Of a stretch of 64,000 bases of DNA, positions 32,411 through 40,337 are shown piece by piece. The DNA is taken from assembly GCF_014191495.1 (NCBI RefSeq), contig NZ_JACHWR010000002.1:1240001-1304000 (forward strand), given 5' to 3'. The position numbers and the translations under genes were made by a program. The stretch comes from Nocardioides soli. Lineage in GTDB: Bacteria; Actinomycetota; Actinomycetes; Propionibacteriales; Nocardioidaceae. Under the pieces are notes generated by a model, which had not been told where the DNA came from, searched no databases, and saw only the letters and a list, made by a program, of their open reading frames with translations. The first letter of the stretch is position 1. Every line of letters starts with the position of its first letter.

Positions 32411-33867
32411 CGGCGCTGCCGCCCACGGCCCAGCAGCTCGTTGACGGCGAGCTGGTCGGGGCCGGCGACGGCACGACGTACCCGATCCTCAACCCGGCCA
32501 CGGGCGCGGAGATCGGTCGCGCCCCGGACGCCACGGCAGCGGACGTCGAGGGGGCGATCGCTGCCGCGCGCCGGGCCTTCGACGAGAGCGGCTGGTCGAC
32601 GGACGTGGAGCTGCGGGTGCGCTGCCTGCGTCAGCTGCACCGGGCGCTGCTCGACCACGCGGATGCGTTCCGGGCGCTGACGACGGCCGAGGTCGGCATG
32701 CCCGGCTTCATGATGGGGGCGGCCGGGTTCGACGTGCCGGTCGACGGACTGGGGTGGGTCACCGACCTGGTGGAGTCCTACGAGTTCGAGACCGACCTCG
32801 GGGTCGCGGCGCCGATGGGGATCCCGTCGCGCCGGACCGTGCGTCGTGAGCCGGTCGGCGTCGTCGCCGCGATCACGCCGTGGAACGTGCCGACCCAGAT
32901 CAACCTCGCCAAGGTCGGCCCGGCGCTCGCGGCGGGCTGCACAGTGGTGCTCAAGCCCGCGCCGGACACGCCGTGGCTGGCCTGCGAGCTGGGCCGGCTG
33001 GTCGCCGAGCACACCGACCTCCCCCCGGGCGTCTTCAACGTGGTCACCCCGCGGTCCAACGAGGTCGCGGGGTTGCTGGCCACCGATCCGCGCGTCGACA
33101 TGGTCTCCTTCACGGGCTCGACCGCGACCGGCCGGTCGATCATGGCGGCGGCCGCTCCGACGCTGAAGAGGGTCTTCCTCGAGCTCGGCGGCAAGTCCGC
33201 AGCGATCGTGCTCGACGACGCCGACCTCGCCTCCGCCGCTGGGGCGACGGCGTTCACCGCCTGCATCCACGCGGGCCAGGGCTGCGCGATCACCACGCGG
33301 CTCGTCGTACCGCGGGAGAGGTACGACGAGGCCGTGCGGGTCGCGGCCGCGACCATGGAGACGATCGGCGCCAAGGACCCCGCCGACCCCGGCGCGATCT
33401 GCGGGCCGCTGATCTCCCGGGCGCAGCGCGACCGGGTCGAGGCCTACCTGCGGCTGGCTGTGGAGGAGGGCGGCAGGTTCGCCACCGGCGGCCGCGTCAT
33501 CGACCAGGCGGGCTTCTGGGTCGAGCCCACGGTCATCGCCGGCCTCGACAACTCCAGCCGGCTGGCGCAGGAGGAGATCTTCGGCCCGGTGCTCGTGGTG
33601 ATCGCGCACGACGGCGACGACGACGCGGTGCGGATCGCCAACGACTCGGCGTACGGCCTCTCGGGCTCGGTGGAGTCCGGCTCGCTGGAGCGGGCCCGCG
33701 CGGTGGCCGCCCGGATCCGCACCGGCACGATCGCCGTCAACGGCGGGGTGTGGTTCAGCCCCGATGCGCCGTTCGGCGGCTACAAGCAGTCCGGCATCGG
33801 CCGGGAGATGGGGGTCGCGGGCTTCGAGGAGTACCTCGAGACCAAGACGATCGCTGAGCCCGCATGA
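32407..33867 (+). CDS. Aldehyde dehydrogenase family protein
   Basis: 486 aa, ATG overlapping the previous stop. Shows the NAD-binding WNVPTQINLAKVGPALAAGCTVVLKPAPDTP, the general base Glu in FLELGGKSAAIVL and the nucleophile Cys in GQGCAITTR. Converts an aldehyde to acid with NAD(P)+. Its order after cyp51/ferredoxin and before an SDR matches aldA (Rv0768) near M. tuberculosis cyp51. The likely job is oxidation of an aldehyde made by the P450/SDR enzymes, but the substrate is unknown. Confidence 0.9.
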   Translation: MTALPPTAQQLVDGELVGAGDGTTYPILNPATGAEIGRAPDATAADVEGAIAAARRAFDESGWSTDVELRVRCLRQLHRALLDHADAFRALTTAEVGMPGFMMGAAGFDVPVDGLGWVTDLVESYEFETDLGVAAPMGIPSRRTVRREPVGVVAAITPWNVPTQINLAKVGPALAAGCTVVLKPAPDTPWLACELGRLVAEHTDLPPGVFNVVTPRSNEVAGLLATDPRVDMVSFTGSTATGRSIMAAAAPTLKRVFLELGGKSAAIVLDDADLASAAGATAFTACIHAGQGCAITTRLVVPRERYDEAVRVAAATMETIGAKDPADPGAICGPLISRAQRDRVEAYLRLAVEEGGRFATGGRVIDQAGFWVEPTVIAGLDNSSRLAQEEIFGPVLVVIAHDGDDDAVRIANDSAYGLSGSVESGSLERARAVAARIRTGTIAVNGGVWFSPDAPFGGYKQSGIGREMGVAGFEEYLETKTIAEPA

Positions 33868-33880
33868 GGGACGTAGCGGT

Positions 33881-33961
33881 GTTTCGAGACAGGCGCCAGC
33901 GCGCCTTCCTCAACCACCGCGACGGTGGTTGAGGAGGTTGCGCTAGCAACCGTCTCGAAAC
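33881..33961. repeat. Perfect cloverleaf-like palindromic element, copy 2
   Basis: Closed four-way junction with no unpaired base at the junction: terminal stem GTTTCGAGAC (33881-33890)/GTCTCGAAAC (33952-33961); arm 1 AGGCGC-CAGC-GCGCCT (33891-33906); arm 2 TCCTCAACCACCG-CGA-complement (33907-33935, perfect 13 bp); arm 3 GGTTGC-GCTA-GCAACC (33936-33951). It lies between the aldehyde dehydrogenase and SDR genes and matches copy 1 at 31489-31581. Confidence 0.85.
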
Positions 33962-33986
33962 CCAGTGAGCCAAGAGGAGACAGCAA

Positions 33987-34721
33987 GTGAGCAGGTTCGA
34001 GGGCAAGGTCGTCGTCGTCACCGGGGCGGCGCAGGGCATCGGCGAGGCGTACGCGCGAGCGCTGGCGGCCGAGGGCGCTTCGGTCGTGGTCGCCGACCTC
34101 AACACCCAGGCGGGCGAGAAGGTCGCCGCCGACATCGGCGGGCTGTTCGTGCGCACCGACGTGTCGTCCCACGAGTCGGCCGCCGCGCTGGTCGAGGCGA
34201 CGGTGGCGGCCTACGGCGGCATCGACGGGCTGGTCAACAACGCCGCGATCTACGGCGAGATGGCCTTCGACCTGCTGATCAGCGTCGACTGGGACTACTA
34301 CCGCAGGTTCATGTCGGTGAACATGGACGGCGCGCTGGTGATGACCCGCGCGGTCTACCCCGAGATGCAGAGGCGCGGGGGCGGGTCGATCGTCAACCAG
34401 TCCAGCACCGCGGCGTACCTCTACTCCGGCTTCTACGGCCTAGCCAAGGTCGGCATCAACGGACTGACCCAGCAGCTCGCGCACGAGCTCGGCGGCATGA
34501 GGATCCGTGTGAACGCGGTCGCCCCCGGCCCGACCGACACGGCCGCCACCCGCACGCAGGCCGGCGACGCGGCCCAGGAGCTGGTGAAGAACCTCGCCCT
34601 CAAGCGGATGGGCCAGCCCGAGGACCTGGTCGGCGCCTGCCTCTTCCTGCTCTCCGACGAGTCGGCGTGGGTGACCGGCCAGATCCTGGCCGTCGACGGC
34701 GGACAGACCTTCCGGCCATGA
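33987..34721 (+). CDS. Short-chain dehydrogenase/reductase (SDR)
   Basis: 244 aa, GTG start with AGGAGA 7 bases upstream. TGAAQGIG nucleotide loop, VNNAAIYG, catalytic Ser in VNQSSTAAY and Y-X3-K in FYGLAKVG; the closing AWVTGQILAVDGGQ is typical. Probably an NAD(P)-dependent alcohol/ketone oxidoreductase. Its position between aldA-like and HIBADH-like genes corresponds to Rv0769. The stop overlaps the next start. Confidence 0.9.
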   Translation: MSRFEGKVVVVTGAAQGIGEAYARALAAEGASVVVADLNTQAGEKVAADIGGLFVRTDVSSHESAAALVEATVAAYGGIDGLVNNAAIYGEMAFDLLISVDWDYYRRFMSVNMDGALVMTRAVYPEMQRRGGGSIVNQSSTAAYLYSGFYGLAKVGINGLTQQLAHELGGMRIRVNAVAPGPTDTAATRTQAGDAAQELVKNLALKRMGQPEDLVGACLFLLSDESAWVTGQILAVDGGQTFRP

Positions 34722-35533
34722 CGACACGGGTGGGCTTCGTGGGCCTCGGCAACATCGGGAGGCCGATGGCACTGCGGCTCGCGGCCGCCGAGGGCATCGA
34801 GCTGACCGTGTACGACGTGGTGCCGGAGCCGGTCGCGGAGCTGGTGGCGGCCGGTGCGAGGTCGGCGGCCTCCGTCGGCGCGCTCGCCGACAGCTCCGAC
34901 GTCGTCTGCGTGATGGTGCGCGACGACGACCAGGTCCGGACGGTGGCCGCCGACGTCGGCGACGGCGCCGTGCTGGTGGTCCACTCGACCGTCGCGCCGG
35001 GCACGCCCGCCGAGCTGGAGGCCGGCGGGTCGACCGTGCTCGACGCACCCGTCAGCGGTGGCCCGATGGGCGCGGCCGAGGGCACGCTCGCGGTCATGGT
35101 CGGTGGCTCCGACGAGGCGTTCGTCCTGGCCCGCCCGGCGCTCGACGCGATGTCGTCGTACGTCGTGCACGCGGGTCCGCTCGGTGCCGGCACGCGGATG
35201 AAGCTGGCCCGCAACCTGATGCACTTCGTGGCGTTCACGGCCGCGACCGAGGCGCAGCGGCTCGCCGAGGCCTGCGGGCTCGACCTCGTCGAGCTGGGCA
35301 GGGTGGTCCGCCACACCGACGCGATCACCGGTGGCCCGGGCGCGATCATGCACCGCGACACGACCGCGCCGATCGTGGAGGGCGACTTCTGGCGCGGCGT
35401 GTTCGAGCACGTCGCCGCGCTGGGGGAGAAGGATCTCGGGCTCGCGGTCGAGCTCGCCGAGGGGCTCGACGTCGACGTACCGCTCGCGAGGCTGTCTCTC
35501 GAGCGACTGAGGAAGGGGCTTGGCCTTGGGTAA
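34718..35533 (+). CDS. NAD-binding beta-hydroxyacid dehydrogenase (HIBADH/6PGDH-like)
   Basis: 271 aa, ATG overlapping the SDR stop. N-terminal Rossmann motif GFVGLGNIGRPMA, the substrate loop DAPVSGGPMGAAEGTLAVMVGG, and catalytic Lys in GAGTRMKLARNL (K-X3-N), all hallmarks of 3-hydroxyisobutyrate dehydrogenase-like enzymes. They oxidise beta-hydroxyacids with NAD(P). Corresponds in position to Rv0770. The next gene starts inside its last codons. Confidence 0.9.
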   Translation: MTTRVGFVGLGNIGRPMALRLAAAEGIELTVYDVVPEPVAELVAAGARSAASVGALADSSDVVCVMVRDDDQVRTVAADVGDGAVLVVHSTVAPGTPAELEAGGSTVLDAPVSGGPMGAAEGTLAVMVGGSDEAFVLARPALDAMSSYVVHAGPLGAGTRMKLARNLMHFVAFTAATEAQRLAEACGLDLVELGRVVRHTDAITGGPGAIMHRDTTAPIVEGDFWRGVFEHVAALGEKDLGLAVELAEGLDVDVPLARLSLERLRKGLGLG

Positions 35534-35915
35534 GTTCGACGACCTCCCGGAGACGCGTCGCCGGGGCCTGGAGCGGATGGAGCAGGTCTACGGCTTCGAG
35601 ATGACCGACGGCACCGGCGACTTCTTCGCCTACACCGCCGACCACCTCTTCGCCGACATCTGGAACCGGCCCGGCCTGACCGACCGCGACCGCCGGCTGC
35701 TGCTGATCGGACTGCTGGCCGGCAGCCACCAGCACGACGTGCTGACCATCCAGATCCCCGCGGCGTACGCAGCCGGCGAGCTCGACGAGCAGCAGTTGCG
35801 CGAGATCGTGATCCTGCTGTGCCATTACGCCGGCTGGCCGACCGGCTCCCGGGTCAACCAGATCGTCGAGGAGACGATCGCCCAGGCGGCCCGGCAGGCC
35901 CGACCTGGGGGATAG
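35520..35915 (+). CDS. Carboxymuconolactone decarboxylase (CMD) family protein
   Basis: 131 aa from TTG 35520 (TTG 35526 also possible), overlapping the end of the dehydrogenase gene; AGGAAGGGG lies just upstream. The core FFAYTADHLFADIWNRPGLTDRDRRLLLIGLLAG...QQLREIVILLCHYAGWPTGSRVNQIVEE is a CMD domain; the AhpD-type C-X2-C pair is absent, so it is more like PcaC-type members. PcaC decarboxylates 4-carboxymuconolactone; this homologue ends the cyp51 operon, as Rv0771 does in M. tuberculosis, and its substrate is unknown. Confidence 0.88.
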   Translation: MALGKFDDLPETRRRGLERMEQVYGFEMTDGTGDFFAYTADHLFADIWNRPGLTDRDRRLLLIGLLAGSHQHDVLTIQIPAAYAAGELDEQQLREIVILLCHYAGWPTGSRVNQIVEETIAQAARQARPGG

Positions 35916-35973
35916 CCAGTGACGGAATGGTCGTTCCCGGCGTCTGGGAACAGCCAATTCGTCACTGGGTATC
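35911..35973. repeat. 63-bp palindromic element A
   Basis: Ends GATAGCCAGTGACG and CGTCACTGGGTATC pair at 13 of 14 positions, with an inner hairpin GTTCCC-N7-GGGAAC. An equally long copy with the same ends lies at 36043-36105. The element starts inside the last codons of the CMD gene and may end its transcription. Confidence 0.75.
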
Positions 35974-36042
35974 GCGAGGTGTCTGGTGGTGGGTCGTGGG
36001 GGGTGGGGTCGTTGTCGTGGTCGGGAAGGGGTGGGGGTGGGG

Positions 36043-36105
36043 GATAGCCAGTGACGATGTGGTGGTTCCCGGGGTCTCGGAACGACCACACCGTCACTGG
36101 GTATC
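36043..36105. repeat. 63-bp palindromic element B, with G-rich spacer before it
   Basis: Same outer arms as element A, and inner arms GTGGTGGTTCC/GGAACGACCAC (one mismatch). It lies 12 bases beyond the 3' end of the minus-strand phenol hydroxylase gene, so A and B could act as terminators of convergent genes. The spacer 35981-36040 holds many runs of 3-6 G on the plus strand, enough for a G-quadruplex. Confidence 0.75.
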
Positions 36106-36117
36106 GCGAGGTATCGG

Positions 36118-37710
36118 TCAGAAGAGGTCCGGCACGGTCCAGCCGTCGAGGTCGTACTCGGCGAGGAAGTCGTCGGCGAAGCCCTTCATCGCGTCGACGC
36201 CACCGCGGGCCTGGGCGGCGAAGAGCAGCTCGGCCTTCACGTTCTCGTGGTTGCCGGAGTAGTTGCGCTCGTAGAGCTCGTGGCGGCCGCCGAACTCGGA
36301 GCCGATCGAGTCCCAGAGCGCCTTCATCACCTTGACCCGCTCGACCGCGGTGATGCCGTCGGAGCCGCGGACGTACCGGTCGAGGTAGGGCCGCACCTCC
36401 GGGCTCTTGAAGTCGGCGGCGCCCGACGGCAGGTAGATCAGGCCGGAGGCCACGTCCTGCTCGATGATCTCCTTGACGCGCGGGTAGCCGTGGATCATGA
36501 ACATCCGGTAGGTCAGGCCGTACTCGAGCTTCGGGATCACGGCGTCGCCCACCCACGGCTCGGGGTCGCGGGCCATCGACTCGGTGAGCGACCAGAAGAG
36601 GTTGCGCCACCCGATCACCTCGCCGACGCGGGTCTGCACGCCGCGGAAGCCGCCCGACCCGGTCGAGTCGAGCGCCTTGAGCAGCAGGCCGGCGAGGAAG
36701 TCGAGCTTCACCGCGAGCCGCGTGCAGCCCTGGAAGGTGAAGCGCGGCAGGAAGCCCGACTGCGGGAAGAACGCGTTGATCCGGTCGACGTCGCCGTACA
36801 TGAAGACGTTCTCCCAGGGCACCAGCACCTTGTCGAAGACGAAGATCGTGTCGTTCTCGTCCATCCGGCTCGACAGCGGGTAGTCGAACGGCGAGCCGTT
36901 GCGCGCGGCCTGCTCCGTGTACGACGTGCGGCAGATCAGCTTGATGCCCGGCGCGTCCATGGGCACGGTGCAGATCAGCGCGAACTGCTTCTTGCGGATC
37001 GGCAGGCCGTAGTGGGCGATGAAGTTGTAGTTGGTGATCGCCGAGCCGGTCGCCACGACCTTGGCGCCCGAGACGATCAGCCCGGCGTCGGTCTCCTTCT
37101 CGACCTTCATGTAGACGTCGCCGACCTCGTCGGGCGGCAGCTGGCGGTCGACCGGCGGGTTGATGATCGCGTGGTTCCAGTAGAGGACCTTCTCCTGCGA
37201 CTCGCGGTACCAGCGCTCGGCGTTCGCCTCGAACGGCGCGTAGAGCTCCTTGTTGGCGTGCAGGGTGCCGAGGAAGCTGGCCTTGTAGTCGGGGGAGCGG
37301 CCCATCCAGCCCCACGTCATCCTGGCCCAGCGGGCGATCGCGTCGCGCTCCTTGAGCAGGTCGGCCGACGACGTCGGGGTCTTGAAGAACGGCATGGTGA
37401 CGCCGCCGTTGCCGGTGTCGGTCGGCACCGTGAGCTCGTCGACGTGCGGACCGGTGTGCAGGGCGTCGTAGAGGCGCGCGGTCATCCGCACCGGGTTGCG
37501 GAACGCCGGGTGGGTGGTGACGTCCGGCACCCGCTCGCCGTGCAGGTAGATCTCGCGGCCGTCGCGGAGGCTCTCGATGTACTCGTCGCCCGTCATCGGG
37601 CGGGAGGCGAAGTTGGTCCGCTTGTTGGCGGGGGCGTCGGCGGCCGGGTTGGCGGTCGGCGGCGCGTCGTCGGCCGGGATGTCGCTGGGGCGCTCGGTCA
37701 GCGTGGTCAT
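36118..37710 (-). CDS. pheA1: FADH2-dependent phenol/4-hydroxyphenylacetate hydroxylase, oxygenase component (PheA1/HpaB type)
   Basis: 530 aa; minus-strand ATG at 37710 with GAGGAG upstream. Full-length HpaB family: [103 protein letters not shown]. It ortho-hydroxylates phenols to catechols using FADH2 from a separate reductase, encoded 29 bases upstream. Being next to an AraC regulator and cat genes, rather than homoprotocatechuate genes, favours phenol hydroxylase (PheA1, as in Rhodococcus) over 4-hydroxyphenylacetate hydroxylase. The choice between the two is an inference from context. Confidence 0.85.
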   Translation of the reverse strand: MTTLTERPSDIPADDAPPTANPAADAPANKRTNFASRPMTGDEYIESLRDGREIYLHGERVPDVTTHPAFRNPVRMTARLYDALHTGPHVDELTVPTDTGNGGVTMPFFKTPTSSADLLKERDAIARWARMTWGWMGRSPDYKASFLGTLHANKELYAPFEANAERWYRESQEKVLYWNHAIINPPVDRQLPPDEVGDVYMKVEKETDAGLIVSGAKVVATGSAITNYNFIAHYGLPIRKKQFALICTVPMDAPGIKLICRTSYTEQAARNGSPFDYPLSSRMDENDTIFVFDKVLVPWENVFMYGDVDRINAFFPQSGFLPRFTFQGCTRLAVKLDFLAGLLLKALDSTGSGGFRGVQTRVGEVIGWRNLFWSLTESMARDPEPWVGDAVIPKLEYGLTYRMFMIHGYPRVKEIIEQDVASGLIYLPSGAADFKSPEVRPYLDRYVRGSDGITAVERVKVMKALWDSIGSEFGGRHELYERNYSGNHENVKAELLFAAQARGGVDAMKGFADDFLAEYDLDGWTVPDLF

Positions 37711-37739
37711 GGCGGTGCTCCTCGGTGTCGGTATCGGTG

Positions 37740-38300
37740 TCAGAAGTGGCTGGCGGACGGGATCGGGGTGAAGCGGGTGGCGGCGTCGAACCACCCGCTG
37801 TGCGGGTCGTCGGCGCAGTGCAGCCAGGTGGCGTCCGCGCTGCGGCCACCCAGGTGGTGGAAGGCGCTGCCGTGGAAGAGCAGCGGCCTGCGGTCGTGGA
37901 CCTCGACCTCGACGACCTCGCCGAGGAACAGCAGGTGGTCGCCGCCGTCGTCGGTGCGCCACGGCCGGCACGAGACGGTCGCGGCCGTCCCACAGAGCAG
38001 CGGGGCGGTCGGGCCGTCTCGCCAGCGCACCGGGTCGGTGCCCGGACGTCCGGCGAACCGCATCGCGACGTCGACCTGGTCGGCCGCCAGCACGTTGACG
38101 GCGTACGCCGCGCCGTCGAGCAGGCCGCAGGCCTTCGAGGCCCGGGTGAGGGCGACCTGCACCAGCGGCGGGTCGAGCGAGATCGGCGTGAACGCCGTGA
38201 CGGTGGCGCCGTGCGGCGTGCCGTCGGCGGTCTCGCAGGTGATGACCGTGACGCCCGTGGCGAACCGGCCGAAGGTGTCCCGGAGCGTTCTCGTGTCCAT
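37740..38300 (-). CDS. pheA2: Flavin reductase component (PheA2/HpaC type)
   Basis: 186 aa. Flavin-reductase (FMN-binding split barrel) pattern: [52 protein letters not shown] and the conserved H-X-L/F segment [14 protein letters not shown]. It reduces FAD with NADH and releases FADH2 to the oxygenase encoded downstream. Reductase-first order (pheA2-pheA1) with a divergent AraC gene is the arrangement of phenol hydroxylase operons in Rhodococcus, as I recall. Promoter and activator sites must lie in 38301-38436. Confidence 0.87.
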   Translation of the reverse strand: MDTRTLRDTFGRFATGVTVITCETADGTPHGATVTAFTPISLDPPLVQVALTRASKACGLLDGAAYAVNVLAADQVDVAMRFAGRPGTDPVRWRDGPTAPLLCGTAATVSCRPWRTDDGGDHLLFLGEVVEVEVHDRRPLLFHGSAFHHLGGRSADATWLHCADDPHSGWFDAATRFTPIPSASHF

Positions 38301-38436
38301 GGCCCGGGGACGCTAGGCGCGCCTCGGTGGCGGGTCGATCCGCTTCGCGAAGCACCTATCCGGATCACGATCCGGGGGTGTGACGGATCTCGCTCCCAGG
38401 GCTACCGTGTGCCGCGAACACCTTGGAGGTGCGCCC

Positions 38437-39357
38437 ATGGTCATGACCGTGGACCCGGACTGGGACTCGTTCTCGGGCGCCGTCGCCGACGCCTACTTCC
38501 CGCACGAGCTCGTCGTCCGGCGCGCCCCCGACCAGCCGCAGCCGGTGCTCCGCTCGGTGGCCCTCGGGCCGGTCCGGCTGGCCCGGATCGGCTGGGGCTC
38601 CGACGTCTCGGTCGAGTCCGATCACCCCGGCGCGTGGGCGGTCAACGTGCCGCGCAGCGGGGTGCTCGAGGCGCGGATCGGGGAGCGGCACGTGCTGTCG
38701 GTGGACGGCCAGGCGACGATCTGCCCGCCCGATGTCCGCACCCGGATGACGCGCTGGTCGGCCGACTGCGCGATCGTCGGCATGCGGGTCGACAAGGACT
38801 ACCTCGGCCAGGAGGTCGCGACCCTGGTCGGCGGGTCGACGCGCGCGATGCCGCGCCAGCTCGACCTGCGCACCGCGTCCGGGAGCACCTGGCTGAGCCT
38901 GTTGTCGTCGATCGGCAGCGAGGTGCTGCACAACCCCGCGCTGAGCGGTGACGACCAGGTCGCCCGACGGCTGGGCGCGACGCTCACCGCCGCCCTGGTG
39001 CTCGCGTGCTACCCCGACTCGTCGGAGTGCGGGTCGCTGCAGCCGCGCATCGTCTCGCGCGTGCTGGACGCGATCGAGGCCGACCCCGCCCGGCCGTGGA
39101 CCGCCTCCGAGCTCGCCACGATCGCCGGCGTCGGGATCCGCCGTCTCCAGCAGGGCTTCCGGGAGTACCGCGGTACGACTCCGACCGTCGCGCTGCAGGA
39201 GATCCGGCTCGAGCGCGTGCACGCCGACCTGCTGGCCGGCCACCCCGGCACGGTCGCGGACGTGGCGTACCGCTGGGGCTTCAACCACCTCGGCCGCTTC
39301 GCCGCCGCCTACCGCGAGCGGTACGGCGTGCCGCCGTCGCACACGCTGCGCGGCTAG
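38437..39357 (+). CDS. AraC family regulator, probable activator of the phenol hydroxylase operon
   Basis: 306 aa from ATG 38437, chosen for the TTGGAGGT 6 bases upstream; an in-frame GTG at 38380 lacks a site. The N-terminal half is an AraC-binding-like ligand domain (VNVPRSGVLEARIGERHVLSVDGQATICPPD). The C-terminal ~100 residues form the double HTH: ARPWTASELATIAGVGIRRLQQGFREYRGTTP and GTVADVAYRWGFNHLGRFAAAYRERYGVPPS. It is divergent from the hydroxylase operon, as PheR-type regulators are, so phenol-responsive activation is the likely role. Confidence 0.85.
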   Translation: MVMTVDPDWDSFSGAVADAYFPHELVVRRAPDQPQPVLRSVALGPVRLARIGWGSDVSVESDHPGAWAVNVPRSGVLEARIGERHVLSVDGQATICPPDVRTRMTRWSADCAIVGMRVDKDYLGQEVATLVGGSTRAMPRQLDLRTASGSTWLSLLSSIGSEVLHNPALSGDDQVARRLGATLTAALVLACYPDSSECGSLQPRIVSRVLDAIEADPARPWTASELATIAGVGIRRLQQGFREYRGTTPTVALQEIRLERVHADLLAGHPGTVADVAYRWGFNHLGRFAAAYRERYGVPPSHTLRG

Positions 39358-39373
39358 CGGCACCACCACCCGG

Positions 39374-39379
39374 TAGCGT
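39374..39379 (+). promoter_or_regulatory. Leaderless -10 box for the LysR gene
   Basis: TAGCGT starts 12 bases before ATG 39386, with no ribosome-binding site; the wording and spacing match those of other leaderless starts in this window. Confidence 0.4.
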
Positions 39380-39385
39380 CCCGGC

Positions 39386-40276
39386 ATGGAGCTCCGCCAC
39401 CTGCGCTACTACGTCGCCGTCGCGGAGGAGTGCCACTTCGGACGCGCGGCCGAACGGCTGCACATCGCCCAGCCGCCGCTCTCGCAGCAGATCAAGCAGC
39501 TCGAGTCCGAGCTCGGCGTCCAGCTGCTGACCCGGTCGACCCGCCGCGTCGAGCTCACCCCGGCGGGGGAGCGCTATCTGCAGCGGGCCCGGGAGATCCT
39601 CGCCGGCGTCGACGACGCCGCCGACGAGGCGGTGCGGGTGGCCGCCGGCGAGATCGGCCGGGTGACGATCGGGTTCACCGGCTCCGCGACGTACGAGCTG
39701 CTGCCGACGCTGAGCCGGGCGCTGCGCGCTGAGCTCCCCGGGGTGCGGCTCGACCTGCGCGGTGAGCTGCTGACCCCAGGCCAGGTCGCCGGCCTCCTCG
39801 ACGGCTCGCTGGACGTGGGGCTGCTGCGCCCGCCGGTCGGCGACGCCGACGTCGAGGTGCGGCACCTGCGCGACGAGCCGCTGGTCGCCGTGCTGCCCGA
39901 GAGCCACCCGCTCGCGGCGGCCCAGGCCGTCGCGATCTCGGACCTGCGCGACGAGCCGTTCGTGGGCTATCCGTCCCAGCACCGGTCGGTCGTGCACGAC
40001 GCGGTCGCGGCCGCGTGCCGCGGTGCTGGCTTCGCCCCGCGCCCGACCGAGGTCGCCGAGACCTCGACCCTCGTGTCCTTCGTCGCCGCCGGGCTGGGCG
40101 TGGCGCTCGTGCCCGCATCGGTGCGGCACCTGCGGATCACCGGCGCGACGTACCGTCCGCTGGCGGGGCGGGCGCCGACGGTGGCGCTGGCGCTCGCGAC
40201 CCGCCGTGGCGATCCGTCGCCGGTGGTCGCGCGCGTCGTCGACGCGGTGCGCGCCGCGCTCGATCAAGACGCCTGA
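39386..40276 (+). CDS. LysR family regulator, probable CatR/BenM-like
   Basis: 296 aa. N-terminal wHTH: ELRHLRYYVAVAEECHFGRAAERLHIAQPPLSQQIKQLESELGVQLLTRSTRRVELTPAGERYL. The C-terminal effector domain has VGYPSQHRSVVHDAV and FVAAGLGVALVPASV, the wording of CatR/BenM-type regulators that sense cis,cis-muconate. It reads toward catB in the same direction with a 61-base gap holding GTCTC-AGTC-GAGAC (40278-40291). Unlike the classic divergent catR-catB layout it is co-directional. Confidence 0.87.
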   Translation: MELRHLRYYVAVAEECHFGRAAERLHIAQPPLSQQIKQLESELGVQLLTRSTRRVELTPAGERYLQRAREILAGVDDAADEAVRVAAGEIGRVTIGFTGSATYELLPTLSRALRAELPGVRLDLRGELLTPGQVAGLLDGSLDVGLLRPPVGDADVEVRHLRDEPLVAVLPESHPLAAAQAVAISDLRDEPFVGYPSQHRSVVHDAVAAACRGAGFAPRPTEVAETSTLVSFVAAGLGVALVPASVRHLRITGATYRPLAGRAPTVALALATRRGDPSPVVARVVDAVRAALDQDA

Positions 40277-40337
40277 GGTCTCAGTCGAGACGAACTGTGT
40301 CCTTCACTTGACCTGGTCGGCGTGTGACGCTCGTCGC

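Noticed and set aside
33881..33961. tRNA gene
   Set aside because: The cloverleaf shape is suggestive, but arm lengths (10, 6, 13, 6 bp) do not fit, there is no T-loop GTTC motif, no D-loop, and arm 2 has a 3-base loop instead of a 7-base anticodon loop.
36118..38355. Fusion of flavin reductase and oxygenase in one minus-strand frame
   Set aside because: The open frame continues upstream of the oxygenase start, but the flavin reductase is encoded in another frame (37740-38300) with its own start; the extension is meaningless.
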